Assembly (NCBI GenBank): GCA_913058215.1
Contig: CAJXQE010000005.1
Span: forward strand, 1 to 60,323
Origin: an uncultured Verrucomicrobiales bacterium
GTDB lineage: Bacteria > Verrucomicrobiota > Verrucomicrobiia > Verrucomicrobiales > DEV007
Reading direction: 5' to 3'
DNA length: 60,323 bases
Notes under the pieces: model-generated
What the model was told of the DNA's origin: nothing
What the model saw: the letters and a program-made list of their open reading frames with translations, nothing else
Database searches by the model: none
Made by a program: the position numbers and the translations under genes
Shown here: piece after piece, positions 35,089-43,717 of the stretch
Position numbering within the stretch: the stretch's first letter is position 1
Layout of the letters: the number at the start of each line of letters is the position of its first letter

Positions 35089-37757
35089 TGAAGCAGCTTT
35101 TACTTACTCTTTGTGTTCTGTTGGCTTTCGGAGTGTGCCAGGCCGAATCTGTCGGGAAAACAGCAGCCGACAATTCTCCCCAAGCGGAGATGGCGGCATT
35201 TAAACTCCATCCGGATTTTGAGATCAATCTTTTCGCCGACGAATCGATGGGGATTGCCAATCCAGTGGCGATGCACTGGGATCACAAGGGGCGACTCTGG
35301 GTCTTGACCACTCTGACTTATGCACAACTTCAGCCGGGGCAGTCGGTCAATGACAAGCTCATCATTCTCGAAGACACCGATCAGGATGGGAAGGCCGACA
35401 AGTCGACCGTCTTTGCCGGCGGGCTCGACATGCCAATGGGGTTTGCGCTGGGTTACGGCGGTGTCTATGTCGGTGAAGGGCCTGATATCCTTTTTCTGAA
35501 AGATACTGACGGGGACGATCAGGCGGATCTCCGTGAAGTGGTTCTCACCGGTTTCGGCATCGGCGATACTCACCAGAATATTTCCAACTTTACCTGGGGG
35601 CCGGATGGGTGTTTGTACTTTGCTCAGGGATTGCACTGCTTCTCCCGTATCGAAACTCCATGGGGAATCGTTCGTGGAGACGAAGCCGGTTTCTGGCGAC
35701 TTCATCCGAAGACATTGAAATTGGAGCCCTTTTGTTTTCCCTCCATGGCCAGCCAGAATCCCTGCGGCATCGGCTTTGATAACGAAGGGGCGATGTTTGT
35801 GAAGTCGAACAATAAGGAGCTGATCTACGTCACTCCCGGACTGATCCCGACGAAGCATCAGAAGAATCTGGGGGTGATTGCCAGCATTGGTTCCACCCCC
35901 GGCAAGTCGATGGGAGCGGAGTATGTGGTATCGAATCATCTGCCTGATTGGTTGCAGAATCACATGCTTGTGGCGGGCTATTACTCCAATCGTGTGACTG
36001 CATTTCCTTTGATAAAAGAAGGGGCTGGATTTGCCAAGGTGGAGCCGGTTGAATTGATGGTTTCGGATCATGGTAGCTTTCGTCCGGTGGAAACCCGGGT
36101 GGGACCCGATGGCGCCATCTACATCGCCGACTGGTTCAATCCAATTATCGGCCACTATCAAGCGTCGCTTCGTCATCCTGACCGGGATAAAAAACACGGA
36201 CGGGTTTGGCGGATGACAGCGAAGGGAAGAGGTCTTAACGATCCTTCAAGTTGGCGGATGAAAGAAACTCCAGACCTGATCGCCAATCCGACTCTTGAGG
36301 AAGCTCGGGTCTTGGTTGATGGGAGTGATGCAAGAAGCCGGTTGGAGGGGATTGTTGCTTGTGCGGGAATCGATGAGCTGGATTCCCTGCCTGTTGCTCT
36401 TCAAGCCCTCGATCATCCCCGGGACCGGTTTATCGATTACGCCTTGGAGCAGACAGTCCACGCTCTCGCCCCGCACTGGCTTCCGGCAGCGAAATCAGGA
36501 GCTTTGGCGTTCTCACAACCTGAACATCTGGCTTATGCCCTGGAGATATTGGGTGGTGAAGATTCCCGTGGAATTGCGAAATCCAAATTGAGCGACACGA
36601 ATTTGAAGCCGGAGTTGCGGGCGCGTTTTACGCGGGTACTTGCGAAAGTCGGAACCCCGCAAGAGATTCGTGATTTACTGAATTCCAGTGAGGTCGATAC
36701 AGCGACCCTGCGGGGATTGATCGATAGTTGGGCAACCCGCAAGCAGCGGCCAGCGTCTCCATTTGCCCCTAAACTCGCTGAGCTGATTCAGTCCGGAGAC
36801 GAGGAGTTACGCACTGCGGCAATCGAACTGGTCGGACTCTGGAAAGTCGAAACTCTTGGCGCGCCGCTCAGCAAGGTCGCAGAGGATGCCGCGATTTCTC
36901 CAGAAGCAAGAGTAGCCGCTTTGATTGCGGTTTCCCGTTTGCAGGGCAAAGAGGCAATCCCATTTCTCAAAGGAATCGCAGAGAAGAGTTCAGAACTTCA
37001 GTTGGGAGTTGTTGAAGCCTTGACGCTTTCGGACGCGGGACTTTCTGCTGCTGCGAATCTTGCCGCCCGGCCGATGGCGAGTTCCGGTGAAGCAAAATGG
37101 TTGGAGCCTTTTCTTGTTCGGAAGAACGGAGCTGCCGCTCTTGCTGTGGCACTGGGAGAACTGGACCCGCCTATGACTGCGGATTCAGCTTCTTCCCTCG
37201 CTATGGAGATGGGCCGGATTGGGCGAAGCGATCAAGAATTGCTTAAGGTTCTCAATGCTGCGCGAGGGGTGCAGAGTGGTGCTTTGGTCTACTCTCCTGA
37301 CAAAGTTTCAAAGATTGTTGAATCTGTGAAAACGAACGGGGATGTCACTGCCGGAAAGGAAATTTTTCACAAGGCTGAAATGACCTGTGTCGCTTGTCAT
37401 CAGATCAAAGGTGTCGGTGGAATCCTCGGTCCGTCCCTCGATACGGTCGGTGCCGGGCTTCCCTTGGACCTTATTGTTGAGTCCGTCTTATGGCCGGATC
37501 GTCAGTTGAAGGAGGGATACTTCTCAATGAGCGTGACGACGAAGTCAGGCGAGACCTACATGGGATACAGTGAGGGCGAACGTGATGGAGTGCTGCATTT
37601 GCGGGACACCGCCAGCGGGAAGGTGCAGACCATTCCGAACGGGCAGATCGCTGAGCGGAAGAATGTCGGGACGCTGATGCCGGCAGGGCTTACGAATTCT
37701 TTGAAAGAAGAAGAGCTGCGGGATCTGATTGCTTATCTCGCGAGTCTTCGAGGTTAG
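35085..37757 (+). CDS. PVC-type haem-binding CxxCH protein (beta-propeller, HEAT repeats, cytochrome c)
   Basis: About 890 residues with a signal peptide (1-20). The N-terminal 380 residues form a sugar-dehydrogenase-like beta-propeller (HKGRLWVLTTLTY, LEDTDQDGKADKSTVFA, GPDGCLYFAQG, VGPDGAIYIADWFNP). Residues 400-720 are HEAT-like repeats. The C-terminal cytochrome c domain has C768-V-A-C771-H772 and continues PDRQLKEGY to the end. The architecture is typical of PVC bacteria and suggests a periplasmic pyranose-oxidising or electron-transfer protein, though no activity is proven. The start follows the ATGA overlap with the SGNH gene; 35058 is a less likely upstream codon. Third gene of the operon. 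Confidence 0.93.
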   Translation: MMKQLLLTLCVLLAFGVCQAESVGKTAADNSPQAEMAAFKLHPDFEINLFADESMGIANPVAMHWDHKGRLWVLTTLTYAQLQPGQSVNDKLIILEDTDQDGKADKSTVFAGGLDMPMGFALGYGGVYVGEGPDILFLKDTDGDDQADLREVVLTGFGIGDTHQNISNFTWGPDGCLYFAQGLHCFSRIETPWGIVRGDEAGFWRLHPKTLKLEPFCFPSMASQNPCGIGFDNEGAMFVKSNNKELIYVTPGLIPTKHQKNLGVIASIGSTPGKSMGAEYVVSNHLPDWLQNHMLVAGYYSNRVTAFPLIKEGAGFAKVEPVELMVSDHGSFRPVETRVGPDGAIYIADWFNPIIGHYQASLRHPDRDKKHGRVWRMTAKGRGLNDPSSWRMKETPDLIANPTLEEARVLVDGSDARSRLEGIVACAGIDELDSLPVALQALDHPRDRFIDYALEQTVHALAPHWLPAAKSGALAFSQPEHLAYALEILGGEDSRGIAKSKLSDTNLKPELRARFTRVLAKVGTPQEIRDLLNSSEVDTATLRGLIDSWATRKQRPASPFAPKLAELIQSGDEELRTAAIELVGLWKVETLGAPLSKVAEDAAISPEARVAALIAVSRLQGKEAIPFLKGIAEKSSELQLGVVEALTLSDAGLSAAANLAARPMASSGEAKWLEPFLVRKNGAAALAVALGELDPPMTADSASSLAMEMGRIGRSDQELLKVLNAARGVQSGALVYSPDKVSKIVESVKTNGDVTAGKEIFHKAEMTCVACHQIKGVGGILGPSLDTVGAGLPLDLIVESVLWPDRQLKEGYFSMSVTTKSGETYMGYSEGERDGVLHLRDTASGKVQTIPNGQIAERKNVGTLMPAGLTNSLKEEELRDLIAYLASLRG

Positions 37758-37778
37758 GCTTCACTCATCGAGTGAAGC
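37758..37778. terminator. Perfect 9-bp hairpin between convergent genes
   Basis: GCTTCACTC (37758-37766) and GAGTGAAGC (37770-37778) are perfect arms with a 3-base loop, directly after the TAG of the PVC haem-protein gene. There is no T tract on either side. It could be a bidirectional, rho-assisted terminator or an mRNA-end stabiliser. Confidence 0.55.
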
Positions 37779-37821
37779 TGCTCTGATCCGCCTGGAACCT
37801 TGGGTGGTCCTCTTTCATATT

Positions 37822-39750
37822 CTATGCATTCAGTTTTGCGATGATCGTATCGACATCGTAAACGCATCCGCCCCAGGTTCCGCCGCTGACGTTTTGCAGA
37901 GCAGCCCAGAGTTTGGTGTCGTTGGGAACACCGGGAAGGGGGACTAGTTTTTCGTTCGCCGAGCGAGCCAGCAGTTTATCGATATCTCCCGAGAAATCGA
38001 CAGAACCGGTCATTTTTCGGCAATCGACTTCTATTCGAATGGGGTCTCCGTCCCGGACTTTCCCGATGGGGCCACCGGCCCAGGCTTCAGGAGAAATGTG
38101 GCCGACGCAGGCACCGGTTGATACTCCTGAAAATCTTCCATCAGTTACGAGGGCAACGTTTTTCCCCCAGGGCAAATGTTTGAGAGCAATAGTCAGCTGC
38201 GCTGTCTCCGGCATTCCGCAACCGGCAGGGCCGTAGCCAATCAGACAGATGACATCCCCCTCACGAATGCGGTCGTCGCCCTTGGATTTGACTGCGGCGA
38301 TAGCCTCCGGTTCCGAGGCGAAAACGCGGGCGGGTCCTTCGTGTAAATAGATTCCGTTTTCGTCGACTTTGCTCGGATCAATCGCAGTCGATTTGATAAC
38401 CGAACCCTCAGGAGTCAGATTGCCCCCGGGGAAAGTCACTGTGGAAGTGAGTCCGCGCGACGCAGCTTTTTCCGGCGACATGATGACATTGTCAGGATTA
38501 ATTCCGTCGAGCTGAGTGAGCTTCTCGCGAAGTCGCTGACGGCGTTCTGATTTCTCCCACCACTCGAGATTTTCTCCGAGGGTTTTTCCGGAAACAGTGA
38601 GGGCATCGAGTTGGAGCATTCCTGCGTCTCGAAGGTGAAGCATTACTTCGGGAACACCACCTGCGAGGAAAACCTGAACAGTGGCGTAGTGCTCGGGACC
38701 GTTGGGAAGGGCATCGACGATACGCGGAATCTTGGCATTCACCCGCCGCCAGTCGTCAACGGTAGGACGACGCAGTCCGGCCTGATGAGCTATCGCGGGC
38801 AGGTGCAAAATCAAATTTGTGGATCCACCAAAAGCAGCATGAACGGCGAGCGCATTCTCAATGGAGGCATCGGTCAGGATATCTTTAGTCGTCAGTCCGG
38901 CCTGTTCCAATCCTACGACTGCGGCCCCGGATCGTCTTGCCATGTCGCGCCAGATATCAGCACCTGAAGGACTCAAGGCGGAGTGGGGGAGTGTCATCCC
39001 CAATCCTTCTACAATAACCTGGCTGGTGGCAGCTGTTCCGAGAAACTGGCAACCTCCACCGGCGGAACCGCAAGCACGGCAACCGGCCTGGGCAGCATAG
39101 TCAAGAGTGATGTCTCCCTGGGAAAAACGCGCTCCGATGGTCTGGATTCGGCCGAGGTCTTCGTCAGTGTCTTCGCTTAATAGAGTCACGCCACCGGGGA
39201 CAATGACGGTGGGAAGGTCGGGCATTCCGGCGAGGGCAAGTGCCATTGCCGGGAGGCCTTTGTCGCAGGTGGCGACTCCAACGACACCTTTGCGTGTTGG
39301 ATGCGATCGAATCAGTCGGCGGAAAACGGTCGCGGCATCGTTGCGGTAGGGAAGAGAATCCATCATCCCGTCAGTCCCCTGGGTTCGCCCATCGCATGGA
39401 TCACTGACAAACCCGGCAAAGGGAACTCCGCCGAGAGCCGTGATCGTTTTCGCTGCTTCCTCCATGAGAAGGCCAACTTCAAAGTGCCCGGTGTGATATC
39501 CCAGAGCAACGGGAGTCCCGTCCTCCTGACGGATTCCGCCTTGTGTGCTCAGTATCAGATAGTCTCCACCGGCAACCTTGTCAGCATCCCAGCCCATGCC
39601 CACATTCTGGGTCCAGCCAAAAAGATGACCGCTCGGTTGAGTGGCCAGTTGTTCCTGCGAGAAGGGAAGGTTTCCGGATGGTCCGGGCGCTTTTGTTTTA
39701 AGCGTGTAAATGGATTCGTCACCACTGTCTAAAAGCACATCTGAGTTCAT
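37822..39750 (-). CDS. YjhG/YagF family dehydratase (D-xylonate-dehydratase-like)
   Basis: A 642-residue IlvD/EDD enzyme of the YjhG/YagF branch: PSGHLFGWTQNVGMGWD, STQGGIRQEDGTPVALGYHTGH, FVSDPCDGRTQGT, DSLPYRNDAA and GVATCDKGLPA. Probable [2Fe-2S] ligands are C119, C162 and C234. E. coli YjhG and YagF dehydrate D-xylonate to 2-keto-3-deoxy-D-xylonate. The next gene upstream on the same strand (20-base gap) encodes a KdaD/XylX-type dehydratase that takes the product further, so the pair forms two consecutive steps of a Weimberg-type route. This is a different subfamily from the dehydratase ending at 30906. Confidence 0.92.
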   Translation of the reverse strand: MNSDVLLDSGDESIYTLKTKAPGPSGNLPFSQEQLATQPSGHLFGWTQNVGMGWDADKVAGGDYLILSTQGGIRQEDGTPVALGYHTGHFEVGLLMEEAAKTITALGGVPFAGFVSDPCDGRTQGTDGMMDSLPYRNDAATVFRRLIRSHPTRKGVVGVATCDKGLPAMALALAGMPDLPTVIVPGGVTLLSEDTDEDLGRIQTIGARFSQGDITLDYAAQAGCRACGSAGGGCQFLGTAATSQVIVEGLGMTLPHSALSPSGADIWRDMARRSGAAVVGLEQAGLTTKDILTDASIENALAVHAAFGGSTNLILHLPAIAHQAGLRRPTVDDWRRVNAKIPRIVDALPNGPEHYATVQVFLAGGVPEVMLHLRDAGMLQLDALTVSGKTLGENLEWWEKSERRQRLREKLTQLDGINPDNVIMSPEKAASRGLTSTVTFPGGNLTPEGSVIKSTAIDPSKVDENGIYLHEGPARVFASEPEAIAAVKSKGDDRIREGDVICLIGYGPAGCGMPETAQLTIALKHLPWGKNVALVTDGRFSGVSTGACVGHISPEAWAGGPIGKVRDGDPIRIEVDCRKMTGSVDFSGDIDKLLARSANEKLVPLPGVPNDTKLWAALQNVSGGTWGGCVYDVDTIIAKLNA

Positions 39751-39770
39751 AATTATTCAGGGAATCAGAT

Positions 39771-40622
39771 TCAAACTTTTTCGACCGCATTCGTGAGCAC
39801 ACCAATTCCCTCGATTTGGATGGAGACGATGTCTCCTTCCTGAAGGGTGAAGTCCGAATCGGGGACGACGCCAGTGCCGGTCATGAGGTAGGCGCCTTGA
39901 GGGAATTCATTGGACCGGTAGAGAAAGCCGGCAAGTTCATCGAGCCCGCGTTTGATTTGGGAAATCTCGGTATCACCACCGAATACTTCTTCCGAACCCC
40001 GGGTGATTTTCACTGCGATCTTCGTCTCTGGTGGAAAAGGATCGCCAACCACGAGACATGGGCCGATCGAACAGGACCCTTTGTAAACCTTTGCCTGGGG
40101 GAGATAGAGAGGGTTTTCCCCTTCAATGGAACGGGAACTCATATCGTTTCCCGCAGTGTAACCGAAAATCTTTCCACCACTGGAGATTGCGAGGGTCAGT
40201 TCCGGTTCGGGAACATCCCAGGTGGAGTCTTCCCGAATGCATACGACGTCCATGTGACCGCGCGCTTTGACGGCGGAGCATTTAAAGAACAGTTCGGGAC
40301 GATCCGCGTCGTAGACTTTGTCGTAAAAAATATCGCCGCCGGCAGATTCCGCTTCTTCCATCCGGGCGGTTCGACTTCGAAAATAAGTGACTCCTGCTGC
40401 CCAGATTTCCTGATTCCCGATGGGAGCTTGAAAAGGAGTGCCGGGGTCGATGGCTTCCCCATCTGAAGCACTTTCAAAAACCGAGGCAACGTAACCCCGG
40501 GGATCTTCAGATTGAAAGAGTTCATCGAAAGAAAAGCCCTCATCAACATGGCGGAAGTGTCCCGGAGAATCGGTGTTTTCAAGAAACACGGAACTGGCGC
40601 TGCGATAGATCTTAAAGCTCAT
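39771..40622 (-). CDS. FAH-family 2-keto-3-deoxy-pentonate dehydratase (KdaD/XylX-like)
   Basis: About 283 residues from the ATG at 40622. It is a fumarylacetoacetate-hydrolase-fold protein. The N-terminal segment EIWAAGVTYFRSRTARMEE and the core DRPELFFK, DVPEPELTL (metal ligands E139 and E141), GYTAGNDMSSRSIEGENPLYLPQAK match the 2-keto-3-deoxy-D-arabinonate dehydratase (KdaD/XylX/AraD) branch rather than FAH proper. That enzyme makes 2-oxoglutarate semialdehyde. The longer frame to 40697 adds nothing conserved. It is first in the operon with the YjhG-like gene and divergent from the NlpC/P60 gene. The semialdehyde dehydrogenase is not in this window. Confidence 0.88.
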   Translation of the reverse strand: MSFKIYRSASSVFLENTDSPGHFRHVDEGFSFDELFQSEDPRGYVASVFESASDGEAIDPGTPFQAPIGNQEIWAAGVTYFRSRTARMEEAESAGGDIFYDKVYDADRPELFFKCSAVKARGHMDVVCIREDSTWDVPEPELTLAISSGGKIFGYTAGNDMSSRSIEGENPLYLPQAKVYKGSCSIGPCLVVGDPFPPETKIAVKITRGSEEVFGGDTEISQIKRGLDELAGFLYRSNEFPQGAYLMTGTGVVPDSDFTLQEGDIVSIQIEGIGVLTNAVEKV

Positions 40623-40719
40623 GGAGTGAGCATAGCCGGAAATCCGAATCGAGCGAACAAAGAGATTGGCGTAATATTCCTGTGATTGTGATTCCACGTA
40701 GCCGTCGTATCTTACCCTC

Positions 40720-41340
40720 GTGAAGTTCGGATTATTTTCAGGAGTTTTCGCCGCATTGCTGGTTGTGATGTCAGTTCAGGCGGAGTCGGTATCGGTGGCG
40801 TCAATTCGAGCGTCAGACCTCGTGGATTTTAAAGAGAATCCCAAAGAGATTCGCAAGTTGATCGAGAATGCTCTCTCTTTGACGCGCAAAAAGCTTCCTT
40901 ACAAATTCGGTGGGACCTCTCCCAAATCGGGGGGGATGGATTGTTCCGGAACGGTGCAATATACTCTTGCCTCTGCTGGCGTTTCCAGTGTCCCGAGGAT
41001 GTCTCACACCATTTTCGATTGGGCCAAAAAGACAGGGAAACTTCATCAACTGAGTGGAATCTACTCCCTGGAACATTCAGCCTTTGAAAATTTAAAACCG
41101 GGCGATCTTCTTTTCTGGGAAGGGACCTATACCACTGCAGAGCGGGACCCTCCTATTTCTCATGTCATGATTTACCTGGGAAGATTGAAAAAGGACGGGC
41201 AACACGTGATATACGGCGCCAGTAGTGGACGCCGCTACCGGGGAAAGAAAATTCACGGGGTCAGCGTCTTTGATTTCAAGCTCCCGTCGAAAGATTCAAA
41301 GGCAAAATTTGTCGCATACGGACCCGTGCCGGGCTTGTGA
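40720..41340 (+). CDS. Secreted NlpC/P60 family cysteine hydrolase
   Basis: A 206-residue protein with a signal peptide (1-21). The NlpC/P60 fold is shown by PYKFGGTSPKSGGMDCSGTVQYTLA (nucleophile C75), LKPGDLLFWEG and the catalytic His in PISHVMIYLG. These enzymes cut peptidoglycan stem peptides between D-Glu and the diamino acid, or related amide bonds. The start is a GTG at 40720; no ATG is available at the right place. With the M23 peptidase at 19918 it is the second wall hydrolase in the window. The gene stands alone. Confidence 0.9.
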   Translation: MKFGLFSGVFAALLVVMSVQAESVSVASIRASDLVDFKENPKEIRKLIENALSLTRKKLPYKFGGTSPKSGGMDCSGTVQYTLASAGVSSVPRMSHTIFDWAKKTGKLHQLSGIYSLEHSAFENLKPGDLLFWEGTYTTAERDPPISHVMIYLGRLKKDGQHVIYGASSGRRYRGKKIHGVSVFDFKLPSKDSKAKFVAYGPVPGL

Positions 41341-41419
41341 ATTTCGTATGGAGTGAGGTTCCTTAAATGCGCAAAATAGTTTCTTGATGTTCTGGCTCTT
41401 TAGGATAACCATAACAATG

Positions 41420-41662
41420 ATGAATATTAAATATCTCTTTATCGTTCTCGTCGCAACAGGTCTCTTCGCAGTTGCTTGTACTCCAACTCAAAAGGGTGCC
41501 GCAACCGGTGCTGCTGTTGGAGCTGGTATCGGTGCTCTTGCTGCCGGTGACGGAAATCGCGGAACTGGTGCCCTGATCGGTGGCGCAGTTGGTGGTGTTG
41601 CAGGTGCTGCTGTTGGTAACAGCCGTGAGCGTCGTTACTACGGACCTCCTCCACGTTACTGA
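41420..41662 (+). CDS. Glycine-zipper lipoprotein
   Basis: About 80 residues. The lipoprotein signal peptide (NIKYLFIVLVATGLFAVAC) places the lipidated Cys about 19 residues from the start. The mature protein is a Gly/Ala-rich glycine zipper (GAATGAAVGAGIGALAAG...GALIGGAVGGVAGAAVG) ending in a tyrosine/proline tail. Such zippers insert in or associate with the outer membrane. ATG codons at 41417 and 41420 are adjacent and either could serve; upstream starts would spoil the signal. A strong bidirectional terminator follows at 41704. Confidence 0.82.
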   Translation: MNIKYLFIVLVATGLFAVACTPTQKGAATGAAVGAGIGALAAGDGNRGTGALIGGAVGGVAGAAVGNSRERRYYGPPPRY

Positions 41663-41703
41663 TTTGCTAAGGGGAATCCATCGGATTTCCCTGACAGAAT
41701 TTC

Positions 41704-41741
41704 AAAAGGCCGGACTCGTTGAAACGGGGACCGGCCTTTTT
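41704..41741. terminator. Strong bidirectional intrinsic terminator
   Basis: AAAAGGCCGG (41704-41713) and CCGGCCTTTT (41731-41740) are perfect 10-base arms, with a further T at 41741. The A run on one side and T run on the other serve both strands. It lies between the convergent ends of the glycine-zipper gene and the coiled-coil gene. Confidence 0.9.
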
Positions 41742-41764
41742 CGTTCCTGGACGGAAACTCTGAG

Positions 41765-42685
41765 TTACGGACGAATGGCTTCGGCTTTCGGTGGCTCAAT
41801 GCTCATGATCTTGTCGTGAATTTTGAGGATCTCTTTCGATGTGTTGAAAAAGCTCTCAATTTCGTCGGCATTCGTTTCGTTTGAGGCAACGATTGCATCG
41901 AGCTGGGCAAGATACTGATTGTTGTTCATGGCGACTTTTGCCATTTGGCCCTGAGCTCTTGAGTAGGCGGTGTTCACCGCTGCTTTTGCCTGAACAATGG
42001 CGGTTCTTTTCCCCTGGTTCTGAAGGTACTGATCCCGTTCCGCTTTCAATTGCTTGCTCTTGAATAGTTTTTTCCCAAATGAAGCCGCTTCTTTGGGATC
42101 CGCCTGCGCCGCTGGAATCTGTGCCAGTTGCTCGTTGAAGTAGCGATCCAACTCCTTGAACTCATTGAGAGGCTTTTTGTATTGTTCGTGGAGAAAAGCG
42201 AGACCGTTGACGACATTGGAGAGCTTCTTCGCCTGTTCTTTGTCGAGGTTCTGCCCCTTGCGAAGACGGGTTTCAATATCACCGATATAATTCAGGGTCT
42301 TGCGGGTGTCGTAAACGATTTCGTTCATCTGCCCGTAAGTTCGCTGCAGCTGATCTTTGTGCTGATTTTCCAGAGTCGCAACTTGAGTCGACCACTCTTC
42401 ACGCATCCTCTCCATTTCCGACTGCTTGTCAGCAAGGAGTGATGAGAGCTCAGAATTCTTGTTTTCGAGGTCGCTGAGACGTTCGTTGAAAACTTTGATT
42501 TGCTGCTGGAGAGTCAGGGATTTGGACTGCTCTTCACTCCAGAATTTACCCAGGACGACAGCCCCGATCGCCGAAGCCACAAAGAGGATCGACAACAGTA
42601 CTATGGCAACGGTCTGACCGATGCCGGACTTTTTGCCGTAACCGTATTCGCTGATAGCATCCTCAGGATTGTATTCGTCAGTCAT
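41765..42685 (-). CDS. Membrane-anchored coiled-coil protein of unknown function
   Basis: A 306-residue protein with a tyrosine-containing acidic N-terminus (residues 1-20), one membrane segment (about 24-46) and a long coiled coil (about 50-115, LQQQIKVFNERLSDLENKNSEL and onward). A helical C-terminal half rich in Lys, Glu, Asn and Gln follows. No enzymatic motif is present. The topology suggests a periplasmic coiled coil anchored in the inner membrane, possibly an envelope scaffold. It resembles in layout, not clearly in sequence, the protein at 29635-30867. Function unknown. Confidence 0.7.
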   Translation of the reverse strand: MTDEYNPEDAISEYGYGKKSGIGQTVAIVLLSILFVASAIGAVVLGKFWSEEQSKSLTLQQQIKVFNERLSDLENKNSELSSLLADKQSEMERMREEWSTQVATLENQHKDQLQRTYGQMNEIVYDTRKTLNYIGDIETRLRKGQNLDKEQAKKLSNVVNGLAFLHEQYKKPLNEFKELDRYFNEQLAQIPAAQADPKEAASFGKKLFKSKQLKAERDQYLQNQGKRTAIVQAKAAVNTAYSRAQGQMAKVAMNNNQYLAQLDAIVASNETNADEIESFFNTSKEILKIHDKIMSIEPPKAEAIRP

Positions 42686-42826
42686 AATTTGCAGAGTCTA
42701 ATGTATTCAAATCGGTTTTCACGGGGTATTTTGACAGTAAATTGATACCGAAAAGGTGTGCTTTTCTATCGATCCCGGAACCTTCAGATACGTATACGAA
42801 TAAGATCAGGAGATTCTTACAGGAAA

Positions 42827-43570
42827 ATGCAAACCGGCACACAGCTACGACAACGATTCCTGGAGGAAACGATGCCGGAACAATCATTCCAGCTTTTGTT
42901 CAATCATCTGCCCGGAGTTCTGTTTTTTGCGAAGGATCTTAAGGGGCGTCTTCTGCTTGCCAACCAGGCTTTGCTGGATCTGTATAGCTATCCAAACGAA
43001 GATGATTTCTGGGGCGTAACTGACTTTGACCTTCTGCCTCATAGTCTTGCGGAAAAGTTTCGAAAGGATGATCTTCGCGTTGCCGAATCCGGTGAGCCGC
43101 TCCTGGAAATTGTGGAGGTGTTTATCAATCGGCAGGGTATTCCGGCCTGGTTTCTGACGAATAAAATTCCGGTGCGATCCCGGGAGGGAAAAGTCATCGG
43201 AGTCATGGGAACGATTCAGGACTACGAGATTCAGCGGGAGTTACTTCCCCGGGATTCCGATCTGATGCCGGCACTGGAATTTGTCGGGGCGAATTTTACC
43301 GGGGAGATATCCATCCCGAAATTGGCTGAACTGAGTGGACTGTCAGTGAGGCAGTTTGAACGAAAATTCAAAGAGCATCTCAAGACGCCGCCGCAGCAGT
43401 ACATTATCAAAATGAGAGTTCACGCATCCTGCGATGAACTGCGCCGAACGCGGAAGTCGATTGCTGATATTGCGACTGATCTTGGATTCTACGATCAGGC
43501 CGCCTTTTCCCGTCAGTTCCGGAAACACATGGGAATGACGCCCCTGTTTTACCGGAAAGAGTATCGGTAG
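42827..43570 (+). CDS. PAS domain AraC-family transcriptional regulator
   Basis: About 247 residues from the ATG at 42827, which has AGGAAA just upstream. A PAS domain (about 18-135: LFNHLPGVLFFAKDLKGRLLLANQALLDLYSY and VFINRQGIPAWFLTNKIPV) is followed by the two helix-turn-helix units of an AraC domain (about 150-245: SIPKLAELSGLSVRQFERKFKEHL and SIADIATDLGFYDQAAFSRQFRKHMGMTPL). It should sense a ligand or redox state through PAS and activate nearby genes. The PSD1/DUF1501 pair 2 begins 147 bases downstream on the same strand and is the likely target. Confidence 0.9.
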   Translation: MQTGTQLRQRFLEETMPEQSFQLLFNHLPGVLFFAKDLKGRLLLANQALLDLYSYPNEDDFWGVTDFDLLPHSLAEKFRKDDLRVAESGEPLLEIVEVFINRQGIPAWFLTNKIPVRSREGKVIGVMGTIQDYEIQRELLPRDSDLMPALEFVGANFTGEISIPKLAELSGLSVRQFERKFKEHLKTPPQQYIIKMRVHASCDELRRTRKSIADIATDLGFYDQAAFSRQFRKHMGMTPLFYRKEYR

Positions 43571-43717
43571 GCCGTGATTGCGTGATGATTCGCGGACAAG
43601 AAATGTCGTATTTAACCAAAAAAAGCTCCTGATGAACCAATACATTGGAGTAAATTCCATTAAGCTGTGAAATCGTTGAGGGAATTCTGTTTCCGGCGAG
43701 CCAACCCTATTCCATCG

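Noticed and set aside
35100-36197. Long antisense open frame (365 codons) opposite the PVC haem-protein gene
   Set aside because: The opposite strand encodes a well-matched propeller protein with motifs throughout. The antisense product has no recognisable domain.
41439-41654. His/Gln-rich antisense frame over the glycine-zipper gene
   Set aside because: Its composition is the direct mirror of the Gly/Ala codons of a real lipoprotein, with no start context or homology.
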